DNA from: Poriferisocius sp965200775
GTDB taxonomy: Bacteria > Actinomycetota > Acidimicrobiia > Acidimicrobiales > Bin134
NCBI GenBank assembly: GCA_965200775.1
Contig: OZ241383.1
Location: forward strand, 992,001-1,056,000
Direction: 5' to 3'
Length of the DNA stretch: 64,000 nt
Of the stretch, positions 24,303 to 32,931 are shown piece by piece. The notes below the pieces were generated by a model. That model searched no databases. It was not told the origin of the DNA and saw only the letters and a list, made by a program, of their open reading frames with translations. The first letter of the stretch is position 1; each line of letters starts with the position of its first letter. A program made the position numbers and the translations under genes.

Positions 24303-25346
24303 GTGTCCGGGTTGCGCCGGGCTCTGTACGACTTCGAGCCCGAAGCAGTGCGGGCTGTATTGGCCAACACGTTCCAACCTGACGCCGTTGTGCATCTGGC
24401 ATTTCCCTTCGAGGATCTCGACGGTGCAGGCGGGCTTTACGGTGAGGCATTGATGCCGCTTCATCGGGCAGTGCCCGACCTGGAGCGCCGCGACACCATC
24501 GTCATGGCCGGCCCGGACACCTACGGACACAACTGGGTAGGCTGCTGCGGCTACTACACTGGCACCTTCACCGGGGAGTTTCTGGGCATTCCCCCCACCG
24601 GGCATCAGATGTCGATGCGGTTCCACGAGTTTTACCGGCTGATGGATGGGCGTGTGGCGGAGATGCAGGCCCTGTGGGACCTGCCCGAGGTGATGATGCA
24701 AGCCGGTGTGTGGCCCATGGGGCCGAGCCTGGGCCGTGAGTGGCACGTGCCGGGACCGGCCACCGAGGACGGATTGGTGTCCGGCCCCCGCGATTTGGCT
24801 CGTTCGGATGCCAGCACGGAGCACGTCCTGGGGATGCTCACCGACATGGGGCGGCACCCGGCCGAACCGGTTGAGGCCATGCGGCTTGAGCACTGGTGGC
24901 ACCCTCGGTTCAGTTGGTACGGGCCTTCGGGGATCGGCACCGGCCGGGGGATTTCCGGGTTCCGGAACTGGCATCAGATTCCGTTCCTGAACGCCATGCC
25001 CGACCGACACGGGGGAGGATACGAGGGGTCGGGGTCGTGGGGCCAGGGGAGTGCCAGCCACTTCTTCGGCGATGGCGATTACGTCGGCGTCACCGCTTGG
25101 CCGGGCATGGCGATGACCCTCACAGGCGACGGCTGGCTGGGCATCGCCCCCGTTGGCGCCGAGATCACCATGCGCAGCCTCGACTTCTGGCGGGTTGAAC
25201 ACATTGCGGACTCATCGGGGAACCAGGTGCCAAAGATCCGAGAAAACTGGGTGCTGGTGGACCTCCTCCACGTGTGGGACCAACTCGGCGTTTCGGTTCT
25301 CGACCGCATGCGCGAACTCACCAAACCGCAAAGGCTCATCGGGTAG
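24303..25346 (+). CDS. Double-domain SnoaL/NTF2-like protein (third of three), start uncertain
   Basis: At least 347 residues, two NTF2-like halves, closely related to the protein at 21927-22988 (shared ENWVLVDLLHVW, FHEFYRLMDGRVAEMQALWDL against the paralogue's RYAEFHRVEADQIAETAMFMD). The first standard start is GTG at 24303, but AAGGAAG is only 2 bases before it. Homology and a perfect ribosome-binding site suggest translation from ATA at 24270, adding 11 residues. It is the last gene of the LacI-controlled operon and is convergent with the SDR at 25392. The function is unknown; the family ranges from cyclases and isomerases to binding proteins. Confidence 0.82.
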   Translation: MSGLRRALYDFEPEAVRAVLANTFQPDAVVHLAFPFEDLDGAGGLYGEALMPLHRAVPDLERRDTIVMAGPDTYGHNWVGCCGYYTGTFTGEFLGIPPTGHQMSMRFHEFYRLMDGRVAEMQALWDLPEVMMQAGVWPMGPSLGREWHVPGPATEDGLVSGPRDLARSDASTEHVLGMLTDMGRHPAEPVEAMRLEHWWHPRFSWYGPSGIGTGRGISGFRNWHQIPFLNAMPDRHGGGYEGSGSWGQGSASHFFGDGDYVGVTAWPGMAMTLTGDGWLGIAPVGAEITMRSLDFWRVEHIADSSGNQVPKIRENWVLVDLLHVWDQLGVSVLDRMRELTKPQRLIG

Positions 25347-25347
25347 G

Positions 25348-25361
25348 CAATCCCGGGATTG
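25348..25361. terminator. Palindrome in the convergent gap after the catabolic operon
   Basis: CAATCCCGGGATTG is a perfect 14-base palindrome two bases after the stop of the third SnoaL gene and 31 bases before the end of the convergent SDR. A second G/C-rich inverted stretch follows. No T-run is present. A bidirectional stop or a protein site are both possible. Confidence 0.35.
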
Positions 25362-25391
25362 GCCGGAGCCCGTGCCCGGGCCGTGGGTTGG

Positions 25392-26180
25392 TTAGCCGGT
25401 GGGGGGTGCGGCGAAGTCGAAGGGTTGGGGTTGGGTTCCACCCAGGTGGAGGAAGCACTGACCGGTGGCACCGGACGCCATGATGGTCATGACCCCGGCG
25501 GCCACTTCCTCGGGGTCCATGACGGAGATGCCGGCCGCTTCGAGTTGTTCTTTGGAGGCACCGGCCAGGAATCCGGTGGCCACGGTTCCCGGGCAGGTGG
25601 CGTTGATATTGATGTTGCGCTTGGCCAGGTCGTCGGCGGTGCTGCGGACCAGGGCGGCCACGGCATGCTTGGCCATCGAATAGGGAAAATCCAGGGGCAA
25701 TGGCATGAGAGCGGCCCGGGAAGCGGTCACCACTACGTCGCCGCCCCCTGCTGCTTCCAGCAGGCCGATCATGGCCCGGAGGCCGAAGAACACCCCGTGC
25801 TGGTTGATGCCGATGAGCCTGAGGTAGTCCTCCACCGGGGTGGCCCCAACATCGGCGGCCCCCAGCCTGATGCCGGCGTTCAACAGCACCAGATCGACCT
25901 GACCGTGAGCGGAGGTGATCTCAAGGGCAAGGTCGTCCCATGCCGACGGGTCGGACACGTCGAGATGATGGAACCGGGCCCCAATCTTTCTCGCCACGGA
26001 TTCGCCGGTTTCGGCAACGTCGGTGGCGATGACCGTCGCCCCCTCCGCGGCGAACCGCTCTGCGCATGCTCGCCCGATGCCCGACGCCGCTCCGGTTACC
26101 AGAGCTACTTTGCCCGCCAAAACTCCCGATCTTTCGTCGGCACCCGAGCCGACATCGAAAGCAGGGCCGGGCGCGCTCAC
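25392..26180 (-). CDS. Short-chain dehydrogenase/reductase
   Basis: A 262-residue classical SDR. Motifs are TGAASGIG for cofactor binding, LNAGI, and the YSMAK tyrosine-lysine pair. The serine position reads TASRAAL, so the usual catalytic Ser is shifted or replaced by Ser in VVTASRAA. The GTG at 26180 is preferred because GGGAG lies 7 bases upstream and it starts 13 bases after the sulfatase stop; an ATG at 26222 would overlap the sulfatase gene. It is the last gene of a five-gene leftward operon and probably oxidises an alcohol released by the upstream enzymes. Confidence 0.87.
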   Translation of the reverse strand: MSAPGPAFDVGSGADERSGVLAGKVALVTGAASGIGRACAERFAAEGATVIATDVAETGESVARKIGARFHHLDVSDPSAWDDLALEITSAHGQVDLVLLNAGIRLGAADVGATPVEDYLRLIGINQHGVFFGLRAMIGLLEAAGGGDVVVTASRAALMPLPLDFPYSMAKHAVAALVRSTADDLAKRNININATCPGTVATGFLAGASKEQLEAAGISVMDPEEVAAGVMTIMASGATGQCFLHLGGTQPQPFDFAAPPTG

Positions 26181-26193
26181 ATTAACGCTCCCA

Positions 26194-28392
26194 TCAGTCG
26201 GAGTTGAGGGAGTCCCGGACATCTTCAACTGTCGGTGCCGGCCGTAGGGGAGCCTCCACGATCACGCAGTCGAGCTGCCCGTTCCACGGGAACGGGGGCT
26301 TGTATTGGTCGCTCACCGGGAAGCCCTGGTCGAAGCCGAGGCACAGGGCTGTGCCCCCGTGCTGCCAACTGAACGGCGGCGCATGCTCACTTTGGCCGGT
26401 TCCGACCACCACATCGCCGTGCAACACCTCGATATCGGTGCCGCCATCGGGTCGGGTTCGTAGGACCATTCCCAGCTCGCCCGGCCCCGAAGGCACGTCC
26501 CCGTCGGCGATCACGGTTGTGATGTCCCCGCCTATGGTGACCGAAGCGGTGAGCCGCCCCCGATCCACAAACAGTGCAAACCCCGATACCCAGTCTCCCA
26601 GGGCGCAAAGCACCCCCTCGGGGGATTCGGGCACCTCCACCACCGCCGTGATCCGGCCTCCCCCGGCCAGGAACGGAACCGACTCGTCGCGGATCGGGCT
26701 GCCGGTGGGCAGAAACACGCTGCGGGGCTGAGCCGGGAACCGGAAGCCGGTGATCCGGTCCAGCCGGTCCACCAGCGAGTCGCACATCGGCAGCACGTTG
26801 TTGCGTTCTGCTTCCTCTTCCCAACGAGCGATCAGTTCAGCCACCACCTCGGGATGGCCGGCCGAGACGTCGCGGGCCTCGGAGAAGTCGTCGGCGAGGT
26901 TGAACAGCGCCCAGTGGTCGTCGTCGAACGAGCGGCTTCCCTCCAGCATCTGCTCCTCATCGGGCACCCCACTCGACACGTGGTCGGTGGTGGCTTTCCA
27001 CGGCCCCGACACGATGGAACGCGACCCCAGCATCTCGAAGTACTGCACCGAACGGGGGGCCGGAGCCCCGGGGTTGGAAAATGTGGCGGACAGGCTGGCC
27101 CCGTCGATGGGCTGCTGGGCCACGCCGTCAACTGTATCGGGGACCTCAACCCCGCAGGCTTCGAGGATGGTGGGCATCAAATCGATTACGTGGCAGAACT
27201 GGTCCCGCACCTCGCCCTGGGCCCGGATCCCTTCGGGCCAGTGGACCACCAGAGGTGTGCGGGAACCCCCCAGCCAGGTGTAGCGCTTCCACAGCCGCAG
27301 TGGGGTGTTGCCGGCCCATGCCCAACCCCACGAGTAGTGGCTGTAGGTGCGGTGGCCGCCCCAGTCGTCGAGATGCTCCAGGTTGGCGGACATCGACTCG
27401 GGCATACCCTGGGTGAAGCGATGCTGGTTGAAGGATCCGATGTGGCCTCCCTCGGCGCTGGCCCCGTTGTCGGAGAGCACCATCACGATGGTCTCGTCGA
27501 GGATCCCCTGTTCATTCAACGAATCGATGATCCGCCCGATCTGGGCGTCGGTGTGGGTCACGAAGCCGGCGTACACCTCGTGCATCCGGCTGTACAGGCG
27601 TCGGGAGTCGGCGTCGAGATCGTCCCAGGCGGGCACCCACGGCGGGCGGGGGGTGAGCGTCGTCCCCTCGGGCACGACCCCCAGGGCCTGCTGGCGGGCG
27701 AAGGTCCGCTCCCGCCACCGGTCCCAGCCGTCGTCGAACATCCCGGCATACGGATCGCTCCACTGCGGTGTCACATGGTGGGGGGCGTGGGGAGCGCCGG
27801 TGGCGAAGTACAGGTAGAACGGCTTGCCCGGTGCTGCCTGGCGCCGGTCGATGATGCCACTGATGGCGGCGTCGGCCAGGTCCTCGGTGAGGTGGTAGCC
27901 CTCATCCGGTGTGCGGGGCGGGTTCACGTAGTGGTTGTCACGAACCAGGTTCGGATCCCAGTGATTGGTGGCCCCCTGGAGGAACCCGTAATAGCTCTCG
28001 AACCCCACCCCCAGCGGCCAACGGGTGAACGGTCCGGCATACGACCGCTCGCCCCGGGGGGTCAGGTGCCACTTCCCGACGGCCATGGTTGCGTAGTCGT
28101 TGTCCCGCAGCAGCCGGGGCAGGGTGGCGGCCGTTTTGGCCAGGCGTCCTGTGTAGCCGGGATCGCTGAACGGGATGTCAACCAGGAACCCCACCCCGAC
28201 GGCATGGTGATTGCGCCCGGTGAGCAGGCTGGCCCGAGTGGGAGAACACAGGGCGGTGACGTGGAACCGGTTGTAGCGGAGCCCGCCGGCGGCCAACCGG
28301 TCGATGTTGGGGGTGTTGATGTCGGATCCGAAGCAACTCAACTGGGCAAAACCCAGATCATCAAGGACGATGGTCACCACGTTGGGAGTCAT
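26194..28392 (-). CDS. Type I formylglycine-dependent sulfatase (arylsulfatase family)
   Basis: A 732-residue sulfatase that hydrolyses sulfate esters. The modification motif is Cys49 in LCSPTRASLLTGR, the sequence that a formylglycine-generating enzyme converts. Metal ligands are the Asp11-Asp12 pair in VLDDLGFAQ and the DN of VLSDNGASAEGG. The C-terminal third (about residues 540-732) is a beta-rich domain with no motif that I can name. No signal peptide is seen, so it may be cytoplasmic. The ATG reading MTPNVVTIVLDD is preferred over a TTG four codons earlier. The formylglycine-generating enzyme is not in the window. It lies between an LLM oxidoreductase and an SDR. Confidence 0.95.
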   Translation of the reverse strand: MTPNVVTIVLDDLGFAQLSCFGSDINTPNIDRLAAGGLRYNRFHVTALCSPTRASLLTGRNHHAVGVGFLVDIPFSDPGYTGRLAKTAATLPRLLRDNDYATMAVGKWHLTPRGERSYAGPFTRWPLGVGFESYYGFLQGATNHWDPNLVRDNHYVNPPRTPDEGYHLTEDLADAAISGIIDRRQAAPGKPFYLYFATGAPHAPHHVTPQWSDPYAGMFDDGWDRWRERTFARQQALGVVPEGTTLTPRPPWVPAWDDLDADSRRLYSRMHEVYAGFVTHTDAQIGRIIDSLNEQGILDETIVMVLSDNGASAEGGHIGSFNQHRFTQGMPESMSANLEHLDDWGGHRTYSHYSWGWAWAGNTPLRLWKRYTWLGGSRTPLVVHWPEGIRAQGEVRDQFCHVIDLMPTILEACGVEVPDTVDGVAQQPIDGASLSATFSNPGAPAPRSVQYFEMLGSRSIVSGPWKATTDHVSSGVPDEEQMLEGSRSFDDDHWALFNLADDFSEARDVSAGHPEVVAELIARWEEEAERNNVLPMCDSLVDRLDRITGFRFPAQPRSVFLPTGSPIRDESVPFLAGGGRITAVVEVPESPEGVLCALGDWVSGFALFVDRGRLTASVTIGGDITTVIADGDVPSGPGELGMVLRTRPDGGTDIEVLHGDVVVGTGQSEHAPPFSWQHGGTALCLGFDQGFPVSDQYKPPFPWNGQLDCVIVEAPLRPAPTVEDVRDSLNSD

Positions 28393-28448
28393 GGGACCTC
28401 GCAAACCGGGAGTTCAAAAGCTGTGGCCATGTGGTTCCTTCCTACAGG

Positions 28449-29405
28449 TCAGGCATTTTCGGAGGCTAGCTGGGCGATCAGCTCTCCGGTGCGGTGGCGG
28501 GAAGCCAGCAACTCGTCGCGGTCGCCGCCGATGGGCAGCACCCGCACCGACAGGTCGGTGACCCCAGCGGAGGCGAACGACTCCAGCCGTTCACGGATCA
28601 TCGCCTCGTCCCCGGCAGCGAGAATGTCTGCCACCCCGGTGGCGTTGCCTCGGTCGAGGAGGCGCTGGTAGTTGGGCGAAACCGTTGCCTCGCTCAAAAC
28701 CCGGTCGGCTCGGGCCCGAGCGGTGTCCACCTCGTCGGGCAGGCACAGGCAGACCGGAACGCCGGCCACGATGCGGGGAGCGGGCCGCCCGACCTGGGCC
28801 GCAGCCCGGTTGATGCCCGGTGCGATGTGGGTTTCGATGGCCTTCTCGTCGGCCAGCCACAGGATGGTCCCGTCGGTTCGCTCGCCGGCCAGCCTCAGCA
28901 TGACCGGCCCGAGGGCGGCCAGCATCACCGTCATCCGGGGCTGATCGGTGACGTGCATGGGGTTGTTTATCCGGAAGCTGGGGTTGTCCACCTCCACCAT
29001 GCCGGGGCCGGCCATGGCGGCGTCGATGGCGTCGAGGTAGTCGGCGGTGAGGGCAGCGGGCCGGTCGTAGGCGAGGCCGACCATGTCCTCGATGATCCAG
29101 TGATGCGACGGCCCCAGGCCCAGGGTGAAGCGCCCGCCGGACACCAACTGGGTGGAGAGGGCCTGCTGGATGATGGCCACGGGGTGGCGGGTCTGGACGG
29201 GCACCACCGCTGTGGCGACCTCGACGTTGGAGGTGGCCCCGGCGATGAGCGCGGCAGCGGTCATGGCGTCGAACTCGTCGGGGATCTGGGGAATCCACAC
29301 CGTGCTGAGGCCGTTTTCCTCGGCCCAGGCGGCGTCGCTCAGCATCCTCTCCACCTTGGTGGCGTAGCGGTTCCGCTCAGGGCCGACCATCAACCCGATG
29401 CGCAT
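28449..29405 (-). CDS. LLM-class (luciferase-like) F420-type oxidoreductase
   Basis: A 318-residue TIM-barrel protein of the luciferase-like monooxygenase superfamily. The start MRIGLMVGPE, the segment WAEENGLSTVWIPQIPDEFDAM and the LGLGPSHHWIIEDM region are typical of F420-dependent members in actinobacteria. It would reduce or oxidise an organic substrate with F420 or FMN. Its ATG overlaps the preceding SDR stop in an ATGA. The substrate is unknown. Confidence 0.88.
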   Translation of the reverse strand: MRIGLMVGPERNRYATKVERMLSDAAWAEENGLSTVWIPQIPDEFDAMTAAALIAGATSNVEVATAVVPVQTRHPVAIIQQALSTQLVSGGRFTLGLGPSHHWIIEDMVGLAYDRPAALTADYLDAIDAAMAGPGMVEVDNPSFRINNPMHVTDQPRMTVMLAALGPVMLRLAGERTDGTILWLADEKAIETHIAPGINRAAAQVGRPAPRIVAGVPVCLCLPDEVDTARARADRVLSEATVSPNYQRLLDRGNATGVADILAAGDEAMIRERLESFASAGVTDLSVRVLPIGGDRDELLASRHRTGELIAQLASENA

Positions 29406-30178
29406 CAGCCGATCACCCGGCCCCCGTTGACCCCGAGCACCTGGCCGGTCACGTAGCCGGCGTCGTCACGGGTCAGGTAGGCGCAGGCCGCTGCGATGTC
29501 GGTGGGTTGGCCCACTCGGCGCACCGGGGTGGAGGGGATGTGCTGGTCGATTCCCACCCCTAGGTGGCCGTCGTCGGCGGCCTGGTGAAGCGAAGGGGTC
29601 TCCACGAAGCTGGGCGGGACGGCGTTGACGGTGATCCCCTTACCCCCGAACTCCCGGGCCAGCGACCGGGTCAGGCCGATGAGCGCCGCCTTGGAAGCCG
29701 AGTAATGGGTTTGACCGAAGCTGCCGGTTTGGGCGCTGGAGGAGGAGATGTTCACGATGCGGCCCCACCGGGCCGCCACCATGTGGGGGATGACCACCTG
29801 GCAGAAGTCGAAGGTTCCCCGGAGGTTGACTGCCATAACCCGGTCCCACGACTCCCGGCTTATCTCCAGGAACCGCTGGAACGGGGCTATCCCCGCGTTG
29901 TTAACGAGGATGGTGGGCGGGCCGAGCCGCTCGGTCACCTCGGCCACCCCTGCTTCTATGGCCGCACGGTCGGACACATCCACCGTCACCGCCACCGCCG
30001 CACCCCCCAACTCGGCGATTTGCTGGACTGTTTCCGCGGCGGCGTCACCGTTGAGGTCGAGCACCGCAACCGAGGCCCCCTCGACGGCCAGACGAATGCT
30101 GATGGCCACGCCGATTCCCGAGCCGCCCCCGGTGACGATGGCGATGCGGGGTTCCGACCAGGCAGGGATACCGTTCAT
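29405..30178 (-). CDS. Short-chain dehydrogenase/reductase (FabG-like)
   Basis: A 257-residue SDR with GGGSGIG cofactor motif, NNAGI, NISSSSAQTG with the catalytic serine, YSASK, and the C-terminal GQVLGVNGGRV. Such proteins reduce 3-oxoacyl thioesters or oxidise secondary alcohols. It is 12 bases downstream of the SnoaL gene at 30191 and overlaps the LLM gene, so all are cotranscribed. The specific substrate is unknown. Confidence 0.9.
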   Translation of the reverse strand: MNGIPAWSEPRIAIVTGGGSGIGVAISIRLAVEGASVAVLDLNGDAAAETVQQIAELGGAAVAVTVDVSDRAAIEAGVAEVTERLGPPTILVNNAGIAPFQRFLEISRESWDRVMAVNLRGTFDFCQVVIPHMVAARWGRIVNISSSSAQTGSFGQTHYSASKAALIGLTRSLAREFGGKGITVNAVPPSFVETPSLHQAADDGHLGVGIDQHIPSTPVRRVGQPTDIAAACAYLTRDDAGYVTGQVLGVNGGRVIG

Positions 30179-30190
30179 CGTTGTACCGAT

Positions 30191-30619
30191 CTACTCGCTG
30201 GATGGGGGACGGTCGGGGTCGTGGGGCCGTCCGGCGTCGCGCCCGCCGCTTCGCCGCAGGAAGGTCATCGACCGGGTGGCCAGACGCCAACCCCGGTCGG
30301 TGCGGCGGTAGGTGTCGGAATACCAACCGACGCGCAGATGGTGGTCGGTTTGGGCCACGAAACAGAGCGGCTGAGTGCCGGTGGCCTCGTCGCCGTCGAG
30401 GTCGATGGCCGGGGTTCCTGTGAGGAACAGGCCCTTGGGAGCGGCCGCCACCAGGCGGGGAAAGTCGACCAGCTTGTACCGCTCGCCAAACGCGCTGTAC
30501 CAACCGTCGGGGGTGAACACCTCCATCACCGCTTCCACGTCGTCCATCGTCATGCCCGACGAGTACCGGGCCAGCAACTGCTCGATCTCGATTATGTCGG
30601 CCAGCTCGGTCTGATCCAT
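30191..30619 (-). CDS. SnoaL-like single-domain protein
   Basis: A 142-residue NTF2-like protein. The start MDQTELADIIEIEQLLARYSSG and the following FTPDGWYSAFGERY are characteristic of the SnoaL_4 group, as is the end RRTDRGWRLATRSMTFLRR. Members act as cyclases, isomerases or dehydratases or as partners of oxygenases. The ATG at 30619 fits the domain edge; a longer frame upstream would overlap the divergent gene's control region. It is the first gene of the leftward operon that runs to 25392. Confidence 0.85.
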   Translation of the reverse strand: MDQTELADIIEIEQLLARYSSGMTMDDVEAVMEVFTPDGWYSAFGERYKLVDFPRLVAAAPKGLFLTGTPAIDLDGDEATGTQPLCFVAQTDHHLRVGWYSDTYRRTDRGWRLATRSMTFLRRSGGRDAGRPHDPDRPPSSE

Positions 30620-30731
30620 GACCCTCCTGCTCTTGCGGGGATGGGAGCGACTTGCTGTCGAAACCAGCATGGTACTGTCCGGCGTCATCCGGCGAACCGG
30701 CCGGACCGCTGACACGAAGAGGGACGCCTAC
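30620..30731. other. Divergent control region between SnoaL and CMD-like genes
   Basis: This 112-base interval separates two head-to-head operons and must hold both promoters. ATG codons at 30618 and 30669 are in frame with the rightward gene but the encoded residues are not conserved-looking. No clear operator was recognised. Confidence 0.4.
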
Positions 30732-31364
30732 TTGGGTAACGAGCAAGACGGGACAGCGGGCGAGACGCCAGGGCCTCGGTTCGCCGCCCTGGCTGCCGAT
30801 TCCTGGGGTGAGGCGGAGTACGAGGCGTTCGGGGCGCTGCTCGGCGTACCAGGCGAGAAAGTCCCCAGAGCCGGTTCGGGCCACCGCTACGACCCTCTCA
30901 ACTTCGACATCATGGGTCAGTTGGTCCGCAACCCCGAGCTGGCCCGATGCTTCTTGACGTTCAACTCCTACCTGCTGTTTCGAGCCGCGCTGTCGTCGCG
31001 ACTCAGAGAGCTGGTCGTGCTGCGGGTGGCCCACCGGCAGCGATGTGGCTACGAGTGGGCCCAGCATGTGAAGGCCGCCCACGAAGCGGGAATAACCGAT
31101 GAGGAAATCCAGCGGTTGGCCGTCGGCAACGACGGGTTCGAGGGTCCCGACCGCCTTGTTCTCGACGCCACCGACGAGCTGCTCGACACCGGACGGATAG
31201 CCCCCGGCACCTGGGCAGCGATGCTAGACGAACTGGGCGTACACGAGGCCATGGACCTGATCTTCTGCGTCGGCACCTACGCCATGCTGGCCACGGTTTT
31301 CGAGACCTGGGGGTTCACACCGGTACACGGCAGTCCGTCGCTGCCCGAAGCCAATGAGTCCTGA
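30732..31364 (+). CDS. Carboxymuconolactone decarboxylase/AhpD-like protein
   Basis: A 210-residue all-helical protein of the CMD family. The core segment SSRLRELVVLRVAHRQRCGYEWAQHV corresponds to the family's active-site helix. It has the YEWxQH variant in which the CxxC peroxidatic pair of AhpD is absent, so decarboxylase-like or unknown chemistry is more likely than peroxidase. The TTG at 30732 has GAGGG about 9 bases upstream; ATGs at 30618 and 30669 are alternatives. It is followed after 55 bases by an aldehyde dehydrogenase. Confidence 0.78.
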   Translation: MGNEQDGTAGETPGPRFAALAADSWGEAEYEAFGALLGVPGEKVPRAGSGHRYDPLNFDIMGQLVRNPELARCFLTFNSYLLFRAALSSRLRELVVLRVAHRQRCGYEWAQHVKAAHEAGITDEEIQRLAVGNDGFEGPDRLVLDATDELLDTGRIAPGTWAAMLDELGVHEAMDLIFCVGTYAMLATVFETWGFTPVHGSPSLPEANES

Positions 31365-31419
31365 ACAAGGCGACCTCGAACTGGCAAAGAGAACTGGCAA
31401 AGAAGAAAGGAACCCGACG

Positions 31420-32889
31420 ATGGGACATGAACAAGACCTGCTGATCGATGGAGAGCTAGTGGCGGCCTCCGGCGGGAGGATGTATCCGTCAATCAACCCG
31501 GCCACCGAGGAGGTCATGGGTCACGCCGCCGACGCCACAGTTGACGACACCCGGAAGGCAATCGGCGCGGCCCGCCGGGCCTTCGACGAGACCTCCTGGG
31601 CGGTGGACAAAGAGCTGCGGGCCCGATGCCTGCGCCAGCTTGCCGAAGCGCTGCACGACAACGTGGAGGAGCTGCGAGCGTTGACCGTGGACGAGGTGGG
31701 GGTGCCTGTATCGATGACACCAGGGCCTGCCCTGGAAGGCACCTTCGAGCTGCCCGAGTACTACGCCGGTGTGGCCGAGACCTACGACGGCCACACCGAC
31801 CTGGGAGTGGGCCAGTTCCAGGGGTCGCCGCACCAGCGATGGTCCGAGCGGGAGGCCTACGGGGTGGTTAGCGCAATCTCGGCCTACAACTATCCTCACC
31901 AGCTCAACCTGGCCAAGCTCTCCCCAGCGCTGGCCGCCGGCTGCACGGTGGTGCTCAAGGGTGCCCCCGACACACCGCTGGTAACCCTGGCGCTGGGCCG
32001 GATCATCGCCGACCACACCGACATCCCGCCCGGCGTGGTGAACGTGCTGACCTCCAGCGAGGTGGAGGTGGGCCAGATCATGACCACCGACCCTGCGGTG
32101 GACATGGTCTCCTTCACAGGGTCCACAACCGTGGGTCGGGCGATAATGGCAGCAGCGGCCGACACCATCAAGAAGTGCTTTCTGGAGCTGGGGGGCAAGT
32201 CGGCCTTTCTGGTGCTGGACGAGGAGTCGCTGGCCCTGTCGGCAATGTTCTGCTCCTTCTCGGCGGCGTCGCACGCCGGCCAGGGGTGCGCCATAACCAG
32301 CCGGCTGGTGGTACCCCGGGCGCTGCGCGACGACGCGGTGGAAGCGGTGCGGGCCACGATGGAGGGGCTCACCGTGGGCGACCCCAGAGACCCGGCCAAC
32401 TACATGGGGCCGCTCATAAGCGCCCGGCAGAGGGAACGGGTCCACGCTCACGTCACCCAGGCAGTAGCCGACGGGGCCACGGTCGTAACCGGCGGCGAAC
32501 GGCCCGAAGGGCTGGACCGGGGATTCTTCTACGAGCCCACGCTCATCGCCGGAGCCGACGAGAACAGCGCCATCGCCCAGGAGGAGATCTTCGGCCCGGT
32601 CCTGGTGGTACTCACCCACGACGGCGACGACGACGCTGTGAGGGTTGCCAACAACTCCAGATACGGCCTGTCGGGGACGGTGATGTGTGCCGACCGCGAC
32701 CGGGCTCTGGCCGTGGGGCGCCGGGTGCGCAGCGGCACCATGAGCATCAACGGAGGCATGTGGCACGCACCCAACGCTCCGTTCGGGGGCTACAAGCAAT
32801 CGGGTATAGGCCGGGAGAACGGCGTCGTCGGCGTGGAGGAGTTCCTCCAGATCAAGACCTACGCGGAACCGGTTCCCTCCGAGGAGTGA
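31420..32889 (+). CDS. NAD(P)-dependent aldehyde dehydrogenase
   Basis: A 489-residue ALDH superfamily enzyme oxidising an aldehyde to an acid or acyl product. The nucleophile is Cys290 in AGQGCAITSR and the general base is Glu256 in FLELGGKSA. The cofactor region includes FTGSTTVGRAIM, and the C terminus has APFGGYKQSGIGRENG. The ATG at 31420 follows AGAAAGGA. It is usual length for the family. Placement beside the CMD-like gene suggests one pathway, but the substrate is unknown. Confidence 0.95.
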   Translation: MGHEQDLLIDGELVAASGGRMYPSINPATEEVMGHAADATVDDTRKAIGAARRAFDETSWAVDKELRARCLRQLAEALHDNVEELRALTVDEVGVPVSMTPGPALEGTFELPEYYAGVAETYDGHTDLGVGQFQGSPHQRWSEREAYGVVSAISAYNYPHQLNLAKLSPALAAGCTVVLKGAPDTPLVTLALGRIIADHTDIPPGVVNVLTSSEVEVGQIMTTDPAVDMVSFTGSTTVGRAIMAAAADTIKKCFLELGGKSAFLVLDEESLALSAMFCSFSAASHAGQGCAITSRLVVPRALRDDAVEAVRATMEGLTVGDPRDPANYMGPLISARQRERVHAHVTQAVADGATVVTGGERPEGLDRGFFYEPTLIAGADENSAIAQEEIFGPVLVVLTHDGDDDAVRVANNSRYGLSGTVMCADRDRALAVGRRVRSGTMSINGGMWHAPNAPFGGYKQSGIGRENGVVGVEEFLQIKTYAEPVPSEE

Positions 32890-32905
32890 GGCAACCGAAC
32901 CCGCC

Positions 32906-32931
32906 AGCCCCGGCCCGTTAGAGCCGGGGCT
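32906..32931. terminator. Bidirectional hairpin between convergent ALDH and small-protein genes
   Basis: AGCCCCGGC (32906-32914) pairs perfectly with GCCGGGGCT (32923-32931) around an 8-base loop. The loop contains the stop codon of the leftward gene. A 9-bp G/C stem in a tail-to-tail gap fits a terminator for both transcripts, though no T-run follows. Confidence 0.6.

Noticed and set aside
26854..28671. 605-codon open frame opposite the sulfatase
   Set aside because: Antisense shadow; Gly/Val/His bias and no family resemblance, while the sulfatase has a full active site.
30618..30731. N-terminal extension of the CMD-like protein from ATG 30618 or 30669
   Set aside because: It would fill the only space for two divergent promoters and encodes no family-like sequence; TTG at 30732 has a GAGGG site.
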